Source: Leptolyngbya sp. PCC 6406
Lineage (GTDB): Bacteria > Cyanobacteriota > Cyanobacteriia > Phormidesmidales > Phormidesmidaceae
Length of the DNA: 64,000 nt
Assembly: GCF_000332095.2 (NCBI RefSeq)
Contig: NZ_KI913950.1
Location: 129,543 to 193,542, forward strand
Reading direction: 5' to 3'
The notes beneath the pieces were generated by a model. The model saw only the letters and a list, made by a program, of their open reading frames with translations. It was not told the DNA's origin and did not search any database. Of this stretch, positions 27,801 through 36,619 are shown piece by piece (positions within the stretch are counted from its first letter, which is position 1; every line of letters begins with the position of its first letter). The position numbers and the translations under genes are program-made.

Positions 27801-30269
27801 TACTCTGAGAAACCATGTTGCACGCTCTTGAGTGATGAGGAGAGCAAAAACTATACAAGAAAAAGCATTTTCCTCAAAATCACCCAAATAGTAGCTTCTT
27901 CTCCTAGGTGGCTCCGGTAGCGAGACCCTCTCTTTCTGTTTCTCTTTCTGTTTCTCTCTCTGTTTTTGTTGAAATAGCTCTGCAAGCTCGGCAGAGCTAA
28001 GACTGCGCCCCCGTGACTTAGGATTAGACAACAATACTTTCTGTGCCAAATCAAGCGTAAATTTGGCAACTTCATTTCGAAGCGAGAATTCTTGCGCCTT
28101 CTCACCCCAATTCAACCAAGCCTCTGATGCCTTAAAAACTATGCAGGATTCTTCAAGTACGTTTTCAGGATCTTGGCACAAAAGCCAACGCCATATAGGT
28201 TCCCAAAACTCTGGTTGAGGAATTCCGATCACTTTCTCTCGAATCGTAATGCGTGTTTGGAGAGGCTTAGATTTATAGTCATCTGCATGAAAGGGATCTT
28301 GTATTGTTGCGATTCTTAGAAGGCGAAAAATGAGACGTTTAATTACAAAAGACAGACTTCCATCTGGACATTCTTGCAAAACATAGCTTGGCTGCTTGCT
28401 TAAAATTGCACCATCCAAAAGTAGATCTAAAAGTTGTGAATGCTTGTATTCTAAAGCTTCACAAAAAAGTTCCTGCCAAGTTTCCCTTTGCTCCTCTTCT
28501 AATGCCATCTGTAGTGAAAACCAGCGAATTGGTTGAACCCAAAATGGATTTTTCAACTTTTCTACTAAATATTCCCCTTCAATCTCTCTACATTGGCTTC
28601 GAAGATACTGAAACCTTGCACAGTCTCCAACAAAGCGATGAGTAGTAGCGAGCCGTTCGTCCTCAATATAAAGACAATCACGCCTCACCAAAGCGTTTAA
28701 AGTGCTACTGTCGATGGACGAATTGAAATAGCATGGAAGATCGGGCAAAAATTTATCGGCCAACTCCTCAGAAATTTCTATCAATGCTCGACCTAAATCA
28801 CTAGTTTTTTGCCCATTTTGAATGTAGTATTGCCAAAACCAATTAAGCAAGTCTAAATCGTTTCTAAAAACAGGTATATCAATTTTCTCTTGTTGAATAC
28901 TGCGAACTAGCCAATCAATTAACTTCAAATTGAGCGCAGGTCCAAATTCGTGACGTCGTTGGATCAGCTGGCCAATACTATCAGGCAGGTTTTCAGAAGA
29001 CTGAAGTTCATCTACGGGAAGTTGCGGTAGTTCAACATCAGTGCAGGTAGAACTGTTGCCCAATTTGGCGGATATTTTTTCATAAATACGATTTCTAGCA
29101 TCTATATGAGAAACAAGAATAAAACGAATATCTGAAAATTTACCAGCAGCCAACGTTTTTTGCAGTAAATCCAGAACAGCATCCAAGTGGCGATCATCCA
29201 CATCACTTAGATCATCAATTATAATAAGGCTAGGCTTTTGAGTAATCTTAGCGTTTAAAAGTTCGTCAAGTCTTCTTAGCTTGTGACTGGCATTGACTTC
29301 TGAGGACTCAGTAAAAACAGTGATATCAGATGCCTGCAAGAATAAGCAGTCAAAATCCCGGTTAAATTCTTGCTGAATACCTAACTTGCAGAGTGCCGAC
29401 TTTCCCGATCCAGAAGGGCCTACAAGAAGAGTAATATTCTTTTCATTTAAAGCTAGCCGCAACTCCGAAATCTCTGTTCTAGGCAGAACAATATTCTGAC
29501 CAAGAGTCTCTCGAATAGCAGAAAGATGGCTCTGAGAACAGCTGAATAGTCTAGCAAGTGTTGTGCGAAATGCCTTTAGGCTTCCGTCGCTCGAAAGCTC
29601 TTTCCAGATTAATGTACTTATACTCTCTGGAGAAAACCCAGAACCAAGCTGAAGAAGATACCCTAGCCAGCGCGCAATTGTCGTTTCTGCATCTTCATTT
29701 CTCACAAGAACTTGTAATTCAGTTAGAAGCTTAAATCTTGGATCAGGCACTATTTCATAGCGGATTTTTTCTTTAAATAATTTCAATTCTTCTTGAGGAT
29801 ATTTTTGAGATTTGGTTCCCCATCCTTGTATAACTTTCGGTGGGTTTTTATCACCTTTGAACTGACCTGATATTACAAATTCGAGATGTGTTGCTAGCTC
29901 AGGAGTTTCTGTAGAAGCAAGTATGAAAATGTCCCACAATTCCTCAAGAGCTTTCCTGAGGCCGCTAGCAGAGAGAGTTCTCTTTGCCTGAGTCAAAATA
30001 ATATATTTTCCAGTCTCAGTAATATCGGAAATATCTTCAGAAAGAACACGTTTGGCTACTTCTAAGTCTTGGCGTTGAATATCAGTTGATTTTTTCCATA
30101 AAGCTACGATTCTTAGAAGCGTTAACAGAAATTGATATTCAAAACCACTGATTGATAATAATCCACCCTGTGCCTGGTCAGGATAATCTTGCTTCCATGC
30201 TTTCCTCAGCTCAGTAACCTGAGCAAGTAACGAGAAGTTATGTGCTTCTGAAGGTGATGTTGTCATCAT
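24885..30269 (-). CDS. Giant STAND-type ATPase with N-terminal Cap4-like nuclease domain
   Basis: 1794 residues. Residues ~37-130 look like the dsDNA-nuclease domain of Cap4/DUF4297 type: GFEYQFLLTLLRI, Glu78-Asp79 in LSEDI and Gln94-x-Lys96 in LTQAKRTL (the QxK variant of PD-(D/E)XK). Walker A is GPSGSGKS (~284-291) and Walker B is SLIIIDDLSD (~345-354), followed by a STAND-like winged-helix area. The remaining ~1300 residues are helical repeats, probably a sensor. This is the layout of antiviral STAND (Avs-like) and related nuclease-STAND defence proteins, in which target recognition triggers DNA cleavage. The gene is clearly richer in A+T than its neighbours, suggesting transfer. It is transcribed divergently from the polymerase-like gene. 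Confidence 0.72.
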   Translation of the reverse strand: MMTTSPSEAHNFSLLAQVTELRKAWKQDYPDQAQGGLLSISGFEYQFLLTLLRIVALWKKSTDIQRQDLEVAKRVLSEDISDITETGKYIILTQAKRTLSASGLRKALEELWDIFILASTETPELATHLEFVISGQFKGDKNPPKVIQGWGTKSQKYPQEELKLFKEKIRYEIVPDPRFKLLTELQVLVRNEDAETTIARWLGYLLQLGSGFSPESISTLIWKELSSDGSLKAFRTTLARLFSCSQSHLSAIRETLGQNIVLPRTEISELRLALNEKNITLLVGPSGSGKSALCKLGIQQEFNRDFDCLFLQASDITVFTESSEVNASHKLRRLDELLNAKITQKPSLIIIDDLSDVDDRHLDAVLDLLQKTLAAGKFSDIRFILVSHIDARNRIYEKISAKLGNSSTCTDVELPQLPVDELQSSENLPDSIGQLIQRRHEFGPALNLKLIDWLVRSIQQEKIDIPVFRNDLDLLNWFWQYYIQNGQKTSDLGRALIEISEELADKFLPDLPCYFNSSIDSSTLNALVRRDCLYIEDERLATTHRFVGDCARFQYLRSQCREIEGEYLVEKLKNPFWVQPIRWFSLQMALEEEQRETWQELFCEALEYKHSQLLDLLLDGAILSKQPSYVLQECPDGSLSFVIKRLIFRLLRIATIQDPFHADDYKSKPLQTRITIREKVIGIPQPEFWEPIWRWLLCQDPENVLEESCIVFKASEAWLNWGEKAQEFSLRNEVAKFTLDLAQKVLLSNPKSRGRSLSSAELAELFQQKQREKQKEKQKERVSLPEPPRRRSYYLGDFEENAFSCIVFALLITQERATWFLRVLAGREIVPANKLEPTEVSSLLSRPGIGILETPHPQGPLGEVNHRFRKFMLSRNGLYLNAVILTNLQLGVELFLALMIQPPSYRYENDMDFDWDNRHIGIAGSNDIDVCTFKFLPLLSLLEIDEAVAIKVINILCKIATKNNQNNCEKIDQRASYLEDSLIDPLRADTHELSLIIGNVNKQFEGERKTLYWHRNSLLPPRIINCLLMTLEGWLYSRPSRHKLECAVDTILNQSDTVALLGVLVTLAKCDSRLLSGCLMPLASSVQLLVWLELEQIDSSGQNYGFDSIGSRKLLKEEQWELLEFNRLSYRKYDLLRIILGLWINEIIPYKEKAKFLNNWDDIQLALVPEVSRRRALKIRAWFEPNNWKREVNHQDEHEFQFVGTLSENEEADARAENALLNLCHHQITMICRNIIDGEQEKTLEIHDYLEDILTSDEKVEMFRNNLESKAFFNVIWASIAIILQSPLKPLSQELEAELSCLAEILVNAPFFLDHFSRTQIFNLDARAFISHIAPNLIGRLTLESEMLAATFRCLIGARNRDTSAFLRSWLEEYGFEHLLTQKIINLVPYIARLITLTHTLAYARCIQKVVRSNGSYTVPRPEEIDYEVGKRENPQVQEAWVSLQRDFIEDKLQPITISNASEWIPESLNESLQKIPTWLKDRYIHHSFDWEFLLAVLIPVFRIVGQNDKSSEYVTDRKKQVIAELIYERENTYSEFQASEEEENILSRSHVQIHLYPVQYQILDEILKPSEAGFVSRLNEVICEYKKINLIDYIFLEHVIDSLIYSSTDSSAAEKTSISLHHQTVFTIGDYLNEFTKKSSSSLKILGRKENVWERMIELISRNPKYTVDVDFIDQFAVNFVKRYQEILSPHYRLREKLYHIAKLKIFKQLRRTIFQLLIEKPETISDGKSKESKALVQVLAELWDSDYTWIIDRQSRCKSFKFMIGQLQRIDAVGASVLADQVTKFLSNPSSS

Positions 30270-30806
30270 TAATCAAGCCTTCTTGGCCATAAGAAACTAG
30301 AAGCCTAGAACCTGTAGAGGGTATCGATACTCACCCTGCAAGCAGGTTAGTTTCTTTGAACTATAGCGCATCTTAAGCAGCGAAGACTGTGGATTTTCTA
30401 TATCTTTCATCAAATACCTAGTAACAAGATAAATAGGATAAGTCAAAGAACTCAATAAGTGCTCGTTGGACACTGGACTTCTGACGGGTGATAAGCCTCT
30501 AAAAGCCCTGCCAGGTATACATCTCGGGCTGTTTGCAGTAAATCAGCTAGAACCCTTGCGAGACAATTCTCTCAGGCGTTCATCACCTCTTTGGAAATCA
30601 GTGCCATCACCCAGGATCTGCACTGGCTAGAGCCCAGAGGTTGGGGCGCTCTATGACGCAGCCCCTTCTCTATCCGAAGATTGAACTTTCAGCGCCAGAG
30701 CGGTCATCGGCCCATTCATCGGCTAGGACAGAAATAGCCCCACCCACCCTGAACCCAGAAAGACCCCTAGCGGGGTTGAGGGGAAGTGTAGTGAGCATCA
30801 AGACCT
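30270..30806. other. Divergent intergenic region
   Basis: 537 bases between two divergent large genes; it should hold both promoters, which I could not pinpoint. A 62-codon frame (30641-30829) overlaps the start of the polymerase-like gene in another phase. It has no recognisable family and is not called. Confidence 0.4.
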
Positions 30807-33800
30807 ATGGCCCCTACGACCCTGATTGAAGCCAATAGACTGCTAATTCCAGTTCTAGAAATTAGTGAATCCGCCCAAGGCAGACGGCGATTTCACCTGC
30901 AAAAACCCGCCACCCCCGAAGGCGACTACGGCAGGATGCCCGTCGAGAATGCCATCCTGGGACAACTCTGCACGGCGTCAGAGCTAGAGACCCTGTTGCT
31001 GCTGAAAGTCAACGCCCCCGAACCCAACCCAGAGCTGTTCAAACCCCTAAAACTAGCCACTTCTGGTTCTGGGGCAGGGGAACGGCGCAGCCTGATCTTC
31101 TCCTCCGGCCAGAACCATTACTTCGGCGGAGATGCCCTCAAAGCCCAAATCCAAAACTTCTTTCGCTCCGAACCAGATGCCGCCTGCCGCTATGGCTCCC
31201 TGTTCACCTCCAACTGCTACGAAGGCACCGCCCGGATTCAAGGACTGCGGTTCAAACTAGTGGACTATACCCAGCCCGAAGCTGCCCGATTCCAGAGCGG
31301 AGACTGCCACGGCAAATGCAGCAGTGCCCTAGCCGCCGCCCTCAATGGCAGCCCCGAGCGGCCCTTTCAGTTTCGCCTCGCCTGGAACCGGAATTGGGAT
31401 GTGACCGAGAGCCCCGATGCCCCGGTCAGCTTCATCGCCAAGGGCACTCTAGCGGTCGAGGATGACCTGGTGGGGGACTACGACCTTATCCTCGACCGTA
31501 GCTCCATCAAAGGCATCCATAAAACAGTGCTGGATGACTTCATGCCCCTGGGGGACTACTACCTACCCCAGGTAGTGATGGGGAATCGCCAGAACGCCAC
31601 CGCCACCCCCTACCGCAATAGCTGGCAATTCACCGCCTGCTTCAGCCCCGCCGCGATCGCTGCCGACCTCGGACCCATCACCATCGCCAAAGCCGCCCGT
31701 CTCGCCCAGATCCAATCCGACCCAGCCCGCCTCAAGCGCCTGATTCTAGCGGAAGCCGCCGAACGCAACCAGGGAGCCGAAGGCTTAGATGGCCGTGACC
31801 AAGACCGAGAGGGCGACCCCGACCCGGCCATGATTCAAATCCTGAAGGCCGATGTCCAAGGCATCTTGAGCCAAAGCCCCAAAGTGCAAGACTACTGCGC
31901 CCGCTTCCTGCAACGACAATGGCAAGAACTGGCCGTCAATGGGGGATTCAAGCATCACTCCGCCCTGGCCCAACCCGCCCCCCAACTGCAATCAGGCCAA
32001 GTGTGTATCCCAGGGGTTGCCGATGGAGAAGAGGTGATTGTCACCCGCTCCCCCATTCCCAGCAAAGACAACATCCGCAAATACATCAATCGGTCAGTGC
32101 CCAAACTCTGCCAGTACGAGAACGTGATCTGGATGCATCCCGCAGATGCGGCCCAGTTCCACCAAGGGGACTTTGATGGCGACCAGATGCAATGGTCCTA
32201 CGCCAAAGACCTGCCCCACATCGCCCAAGAAGTCGCCTGGACCCATGAACCGGGGGACTTTGAAGCCATTGTGCAACGGCCCAAACAACCCTACATCCTC
32301 GTAGATCGCTCTGGATTCACCTTCGAGCCAGCCACCCACATGCAACCGGCCCCCGTGCTATCCGGCAACCTGAGGGAAGCCGCCGCCTATGGCAGTGAAA
32401 ACAAAGTCGGCATCGTCGCCACCCTCATTGGTCGGGTGCAGGGTTCCCAACCGGATTCCGAAGACCGCAGTAGCCCTGAAGCCCTAGCAGCCTTTCATCA
32501 AGACAAGAAAGCCCTGCTGACCCGGTTGATGCAAGCCCTGCAAATCGAAGTGGACTATGGCAAAAGCGCCGAACGCCTAGAAGATGTCGAAGAGATTGGT
32601 GGCAGCACCCTGTTGGCAGAGGCTAAGGACTGGGCCGATGCCTACCCCATGCCCTTCTTTGACTTCCACAAAGACCGGAACGTGTACCGCACCTACCAGA
32701 TGCCGGAGGGAGAAGACCTGAACAGTGCCCTCGACGTGTTGCCGAAACTGGTCAATGCCCAGTGGGAACCGGCTCGATTGCACCATACCCCCCGGCATTA
32801 CTTCCAAGGGGCGGTGGCGAACCTGCCCCGATTGAAGGAGTTTGAGCGCTTCACCCGTAGCCATGAACTAGACGCAGACGCCAAAGCCATCAAAACCCAG
32901 TACAACGAAGCCCTTGGAGACCTGAGGAAACAGGGATTGGAGGGGCAAGCGTTCCGCAAGTCCATCAAGGCGATCTATGACGCGATTCAAGCGGACATTG
33001 ATGCCAGAGACTATAGCCCCCAGGAGTTGATCGTCTTTCAACAAAAGCTGTGGGTGGCCTGCCACAGTGCGGACCAGCCCGATGAGTTCAGACAGGCGTG
33101 CCTAGCGTGGGCGGAGGGCAAAGACACCCACTTTGGGGCCAAACGGATGCAACTGCCCTACCATGCCGTTGAGAATCAGCAATGGGTGCTGAGTGCGCCC
33201 TTTGGTCCTGAGGTAGAGGCGGCCAAGGCCAAACTGGATGCAGCACCAGGGCAGTACACCGCCTTGATCAGCACCCATGGCCCCTACGTTGACTTTGTCC
33301 TGGAGCGGCCTAGCCGTCGTTTGGTGAGCCAACTGTTAGCGGCATACCCTGACCACGACCTTCAGCCCCAGTATGGAGGTCGCATTGAAGCCCCAGCGAA
33401 ATACTTGGCATGGGCGCAGCCGCAACAGACTGCCGGGGGATTGGGATCCTTGGCCTACAACCTCTGCTTGCCGACGTTAGTGGAGCGTCTGCGCCACCAC
33501 TGCCCAATCCAGGAAATGCAGTTGATTGGGTTGCAGTACAACGAGCATCAACAGACTGAGGGGTTTGCAGAGGGCACACTGCTACGGGTGGGACGGCTAC
33601 CCGCAGACCACCCGGATCTGCGTCATGCGAATCAACCCTGCCTTGAGACCCTAGATGGCAGGGCGATAGGGACTTTTGCCCAGAATAGCCGGATGCCGAT
33701 GCTGGGTACGGTCTTTCAGGCCCGCTCCATTGAGATTGAGGGATATACGAAGGATGGCCGCAATGCTGCTGCTGTGGTGAGGGTGGAACCGGGGACGTTG

Positions 33801-33980
33801 CGGGTGCCTCAACGCTCTAGTGGTGAATTCCAAGACCCGGAGGTGGCGAAGGGGGCAATTTTGGGTGGAGAGGTGATGTTGGAGGAGATGGGGGCGGCGG
33901 TAGGTGCGGAAGCACAGTGCCCACGATCTCACCGGGGCGTGGGGCGTAAACACCAACAGAAGGTGGAAATGGAATTGTAA
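30807..33980 (+). CDS. Two-barrel (DPBB) RNA-polymerase-like protein, YonO/RDR type
   Basis: 1057 residues. The catalytic signature DFDGD (455-459) lies in FHQGDFDGDQMQ, preceded by VTRSPIPSKDN and VIWMHPADAAQ, which corresponds to the Arg-Pro and HP strands before the DxDGD loop in RNA polymerase beta' and RDR proteins. Downstream, SENKVGIVATLIGRV (530-544) and LMQALQIEVDYGKS (574-587) match the ND-LG-I and AVDY-KTG blocks of YonO/eukaryotic RDR enzymes. Upstream, AKGTL (Lys212) and SSIKG (Lys235) fit the two lysines of the first barrel. It is therefore likely a single-chain RNA polymerase; template and role are unknown. It lies beside the STAND ATPase and 6 kb from the PRTRC operon. No sigma factor is nearby. 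Confidence 0.72.
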   Translation: MAPTTLIEANRLLIPVLEISESAQGRRRFHLQKPATPEGDYGRMPVENAILGQLCTASELETLLLLKVNAPEPNPELFKPLKLATSGSGAGERRSLIFSSGQNHYFGGDALKAQIQNFFRSEPDAACRYGSLFTSNCYEGTARIQGLRFKLVDYTQPEAARFQSGDCHGKCSSALAAALNGSPERPFQFRLAWNRNWDVTESPDAPVSFIAKGTLAVEDDLVGDYDLILDRSSIKGIHKTVLDDFMPLGDYYLPQVVMGNRQNATATPYRNSWQFTACFSPAAIAADLGPITIAKAARLAQIQSDPARLKRLILAEAAERNQGAEGLDGRDQDREGDPDPAMIQILKADVQGILSQSPKVQDYCARFLQRQWQELAVNGGFKHHSALAQPAPQLQSGQVCIPGVADGEEVIVTRSPIPSKDNIRKYINRSVPKLCQYENVIWMHPADAAQFHQGDFDGDQMQWSYAKDLPHIAQEVAWTHEPGDFEAIVQRPKQPYILVDRSGFTFEPATHMQPAPVLSGNLREAAAYGSENKVGIVATLIGRVQGSQPDSEDRSSPEALAAFHQDKKALLTRLMQALQIEVDYGKSAERLEDVEEIGGSTLLAEAKDWADAYPMPFFDFHKDRNVYRTYQMPEGEDLNSALDVLPKLVNAQWEPARLHHTPRHYFQGAVANLPRLKEFERFTRSHELDADAKAIKTQYNEALGDLRKQGLEGQAFRKSIKAIYDAIQADIDARDYSPQELIVFQQKLWVACHSADQPDEFRQACLAWAEGKDTHFGAKRMQLPYHAVENQQWVLSAPFGPEVEAAKAKLDAAPGQYTALISTHGPYVDFVLERPSRRLVSQLLAAYPDHDLQPQYGGRIEAPAKYLAWAQPQQTAGGLGSLAYNLCLPTLVERLRHHCPIQEMQLIGLQYNEHQQTEGFAEGTLLRVGRLPADHPDLRHANQPCLETLDGRAIGTFAQNSRMPMLGTVFQARSIEIEGYTKDGRNAAAVVRVEPGTLRVPQRSSGEFQDPEVAKGAILGGEVMLEEMGAAVGAEAQCPRSHRGVGRKHQQKVEMEL

Positions 33981-33993
33981 AACCTATTTGTAA

Positions 33994-35049
33994 TCAGTCC
34001 TTCAGCGAAGCCATATCAATCACAAATCGGTATTTCACATCGCTTTTCTGCATACGTCCATAGGCTTCATTAACATCCTGAATGTTAATCACTTCCACGT
34101 CCGAAGTGATGCCCTGTTCACCACAAAAATCGAGCATTTCCTGGGTTTCGGCAATGCCGCCGATGAGCGACCCTGCCACCGATTTCCGCCCCATGATCAG
34201 CGGCACAGTATTTAAGGTTGGCATCAGATTGCCTAGAAACCCGACTAGTGCAAGCGTGCCATCAAGCGTTAGCGCTGGCAGATAGGGGTTGAGATCGTGC
34301 TCGATGGGTACGGTATCAATAATCAGGTCAAACTGTCCCTTAACGGCCTTCATTTGGGCTGCGTCGGTAGAGATCACGATGTTGTCTGCGCCGAGACGAC
34401 GGGCATCCTCCTCCTTACCGGGAGAACGGGTAAACAGCGTAACCTCTGCGCCCAACCCCTTCGCCAGTTTCAGCGCCATATGCCCCAAACCACCAAGACC
34501 AACAACCGCCACCCGACTGTCCTCACCTACCTGCCAATGACGCAGGGGTGACCAGGTGGTAATCCCGGCGCACAGCAATGGTGCAGCCCCTTTGAGGTCT
34601 AACCCGTCAGGAATTTTCAGCACAAATTTATCCGACACGACGATTTTCTCGGAATAACCGCCAAAAGTGGGCGTGTGATCCTGGCGATCTTTGCCGTCAT
34701 AGGTCAGGGTTGGAAACTCCTCACAGTATTGCTCTAAGCCTTGTCCGCAGGGCGCACAGTTCTGGCAAGAATCGACCATGCAGCCGACACCCACCTGATC
34801 CCCCAGTTTGAAGCGCGTCACCTCTGTCCCCACGCTGACCACGCGACCGATAATTTCATGGCCAGGTACGACTGGGTATGTCGTACCTCCCCAGTCATTG
34901 CGGGCCGTATGTAAATCTGAGTGACAGACGCCACAATAGAGAATTTCGATCTCTACATCGTCAGCGCGGGGCTCGCGACGCATAAAGCGATAGGGTGCTA
35001 GATCGGCTGTGGCAGACTTTGCAGCGTAGCCAAGTACATTTGTAGTCAT
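33994..35049 (-). CDS. Zinc-dependent alcohol dehydrogenase (YahK/CAD-like)
   Basis: 351 residues of the medium-chain dehydrogenase family, probably an NADP(H)-dependent aldehyde reductase/alcohol dehydrogenase. Catalytic zinc ligands are in CGVCHSDLH and PGHEIIGRV; structural zinc cysteines are in CMVDSCQNCAPCGQGLEQYC (about 93-112). The Rossmann motif is VGLGGLGHMALKLAKGLGAEVTLFTRS. It is a single gene on the reverse strand, three-prime to three-prime with the polymerase-like gene. Confidence 0.93.
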   Translation of the reverse strand: MTTNVLGYAAKSATADLAPYRFMRREPRADDVEIEILYCGVCHSDLHTARNDWGGTTYPVVPGHEIIGRVVSVGTEVTRFKLGDQVGVGCMVDSCQNCAPCGQGLEQYCEEFPTLTYDGKDRQDHTPTFGGYSEKIVVSDKFVLKIPDGLDLKGAAPLLCAGITTWSPLRHWQVGEDSRVAVVGLGGLGHMALKLAKGLGAEVTLFTRSPGKEEDARRLGADNIVISTDAAQMKAVKGQFDLIIDTVPIEHDLNPYLPALTLDGTLALVGFLGNLMPTLNTVPLIMGRKSVAGSLIGGIAETQEMLDFCGEQGITSDVEVINIQDVNEAYGRMQKSDVKYRFVIDMASLKD

Positions 35050-35258
35050 GGTTGCTTCTCTATTGTGGATGAGGTTTCTTTATTGTTAGGGATCTGCGGG
35101 TTAATGGTGTATCAGGTGGCCAGGTTTTGACTTTCGCGAGTGGACGCCGTATAGAGACAGATCACACCTCCATTGAGGTTCACTTCATCTTGACTAAATA
35201 GTCTATATGTACTAATTTGTCGGCATTGGTTGCATTCAACCCCATTATTTCTACTGTC

Positions 35259-35645
35259 ATGCCCCCACCTTATCGACCCGACAACTATCCCGCCGTTTCT
35301 CCTTATCTGGTGGTAGACGGGGCCGATCGCACCATTCAGTTTCTCACCGATGTCTTGGGTGCCACCGAACTGCGCCGGTTCCCCGACACCCAAGGATATG
35401 TCATTCACGCTGAAGTACGCCTAGAGGATGGCGTGATCATGCTGGGGGATCAGGCTGAAGGTTGGCCTGCCCGCCCAGCCCATGTCCATATCTATGTGCC
35501 GGATGTCGATGCCACCTACCAAAGTGCCCTCGACTGGGGTGCGACCTCGGTGCAGGTACCGATGCAAAAAGATGACGAAGACAAACGGGGCGGAGTGAAA
35601 GATCCAGGGGGTACCACCTGGTGGATTGCCACAAGAGTTAAGTAA
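35259..35645 (+). CDS. VOC (glyoxalase-fold) family protein, PhnB-like
   Basis: 128 residues from ATG 35259; an upstream start at 35217 would add an unlikely leader. PYLVVDGADRTIQFLTDVLGATELRRF, HAEVRLEDGVIMLGDQ, HVHIYVPDVDATYQSALDWGATSVQVP and GVKDPGGTTWWIATR give two beta-alpha-beta-beta-beta halves of the VOC fold. The reaction is unknown. It is followed after 14 bases by a second VOC gene. Confidence 0.88.
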   Translation: MPPPYRPDNYPAVSPYLVVDGADRTIQFLTDVLGATELRRFPDTQGYVIHAEVRLEDGVIMLGDQAEGWPARPAHVHIYVPDVDATYQSALDWGATSVQVPMQKDDEDKRGGVKDPGGTTWWIATRVK

Positions 35646-35659
35646 ACGGTCAATCAGCT

Positions 35660-36079
35660 ATGGACAACACCAGCATCATTTCCCATATGTCCCTGGGCAC
35701 CAACGACTTCGAGCGGGCGGTGGCCTTTTACAATCGTGTCCTACCCACCCTGGGCTGCCAGTGCATCATGCGAGAACCAGGGGCGATCGCCTACGGCAAG
35801 CAACTGCCTGAGTTCTGGATTCAGACTCCTATCGATGGCCAGCCCGCCACCGTGGGCAACGGTACCCATGTGGGGTTCATCGCTCCCACTAAAGAGGCTG
35901 TTCATGCCTTCTACGAAGCGGCCCTGGCCGCAGGGGCCATTGATGAAGGCCCACCGGGTCCCCGCCCAGACTATGGTGACCCCTACTACGGCTGCTTTGT
36001 GCGCGACCCCGATGGCCACAAAATTGAAGCCGCCTTCTGGGATATGGCCCTAATTCAGGCGCAGTATCTCAACCCTTGA
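35660..36079 (+). CDS. VOC family protein
   Basis: 139 residues. MSLGTNDFERAVAFYNRVLPTLG at the N-terminus and YYGCFVRDPDGHKIEAAFWDM at the C-terminus are typical glyoxalase/bleomycin-resistance-like ends. The metal-binding His/Glu positions appear in GTHVGF and HKIEA. It forms an operon with the preceding VOC gene. The substrate is unknown. Confidence 0.9.
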   Translation: MDNTSIISHMSLGTNDFERAVAFYNRVLPTLGCQCIMREPGAIAYGKQLPEFWIQTPIDGQPATVGNGTHVGFIAPTKEAVHAFYEAALAAGAIDEGPPGPRPDYGDPYYGCFVRDPDGHKIEAAFWDMALIQAQYLNP

Positions 36080-36283
36080 TGTTCTCAGCCGCTAGTGAAG
36101 GAATCGCGGGAGGCTGAGCGATCGCTACTTTCGCGATGTCCGGTCGGTCTTGCTAGAGCGGAGTCGAACCCAATGACCTGCAACCTTTCAAGACCAGTAG
36201 TCAAGCCATATTGCAGGACATATCAGTTCCATAGCTGAATCTATTCACGGAACTCACTCTAGTGGCCTACAGGAGTTAAGTCG

Positions 36284-36619
36284 ATGAATCCCCAACTGGC
36301 AACCTCATTAGCAGAAGCGGTGTCAGCTTTGTCCATAGAAGATTTCCAGGCGTTTCAGGCGGACTTACTGGGTCACATGGTGCAAAAAACACCGGGGGTA
36401 GCCGGAGGCCATGCCTGCATTCGCAACACTCGTATTGCCGTATGGACGTTGATCTCCCTAGCCCAGCAAGGGCTAGACGAAACAGCTTTGATCAGAAATT
36501 TCCCTGGGCTGACTCCCTTTGACCTTTTGGCCGCCCGAGTCTACTACCAGACCCATCCAGGGGAAATTGATACCCTCATGGCCTCTCACCACAGCGAGGA
36601 GGCTTGGGATGCTGTTTAG
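36284..36619 (+). CDS. DUF433 family antitoxin-like protein
   Basis: 111 residues. GGHACIRNTRIAVWTLISLAQQGLDETALIRNFPGLTPFDLLAARVYYQTHPGEID is the DUF433 winged-helix domain, with an unrelated ~45-residue helical N-terminus. DUF433 proteins pair with DUF5615 PIN-like toxins. The next gene overlaps it by 11 bases and is such a protein, so this is very likely a toxin-antitoxin operon. Confidence 0.88.
   Translation: MNPQLATSLAEAVSALSIEDFQAFQADLLGHMVQKTPGVAGGHACIRNTRIAVWTLISLAQQGLDETALIRNFPGLTPFDLLAARVYYQTHPGEIDTLMASHHSEEAWDAV

Noticed and set aside
30641..30829. 62-codon frame overlapping the start of the polymerase-like gene
   Set aside because: No family, no clear ribosome site; possible leader peptide but unsupported.
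36145..36225. tRNA-like stretch on the reverse strand with GGTCTTGAAA and GGGTTCGACTCC
   Set aside because: Resembles the anticodon and T arms of a tRNA-Ser, but the stems do not pair properly and the acceptor arm is missing; at most a remnant or attachment-site scar.
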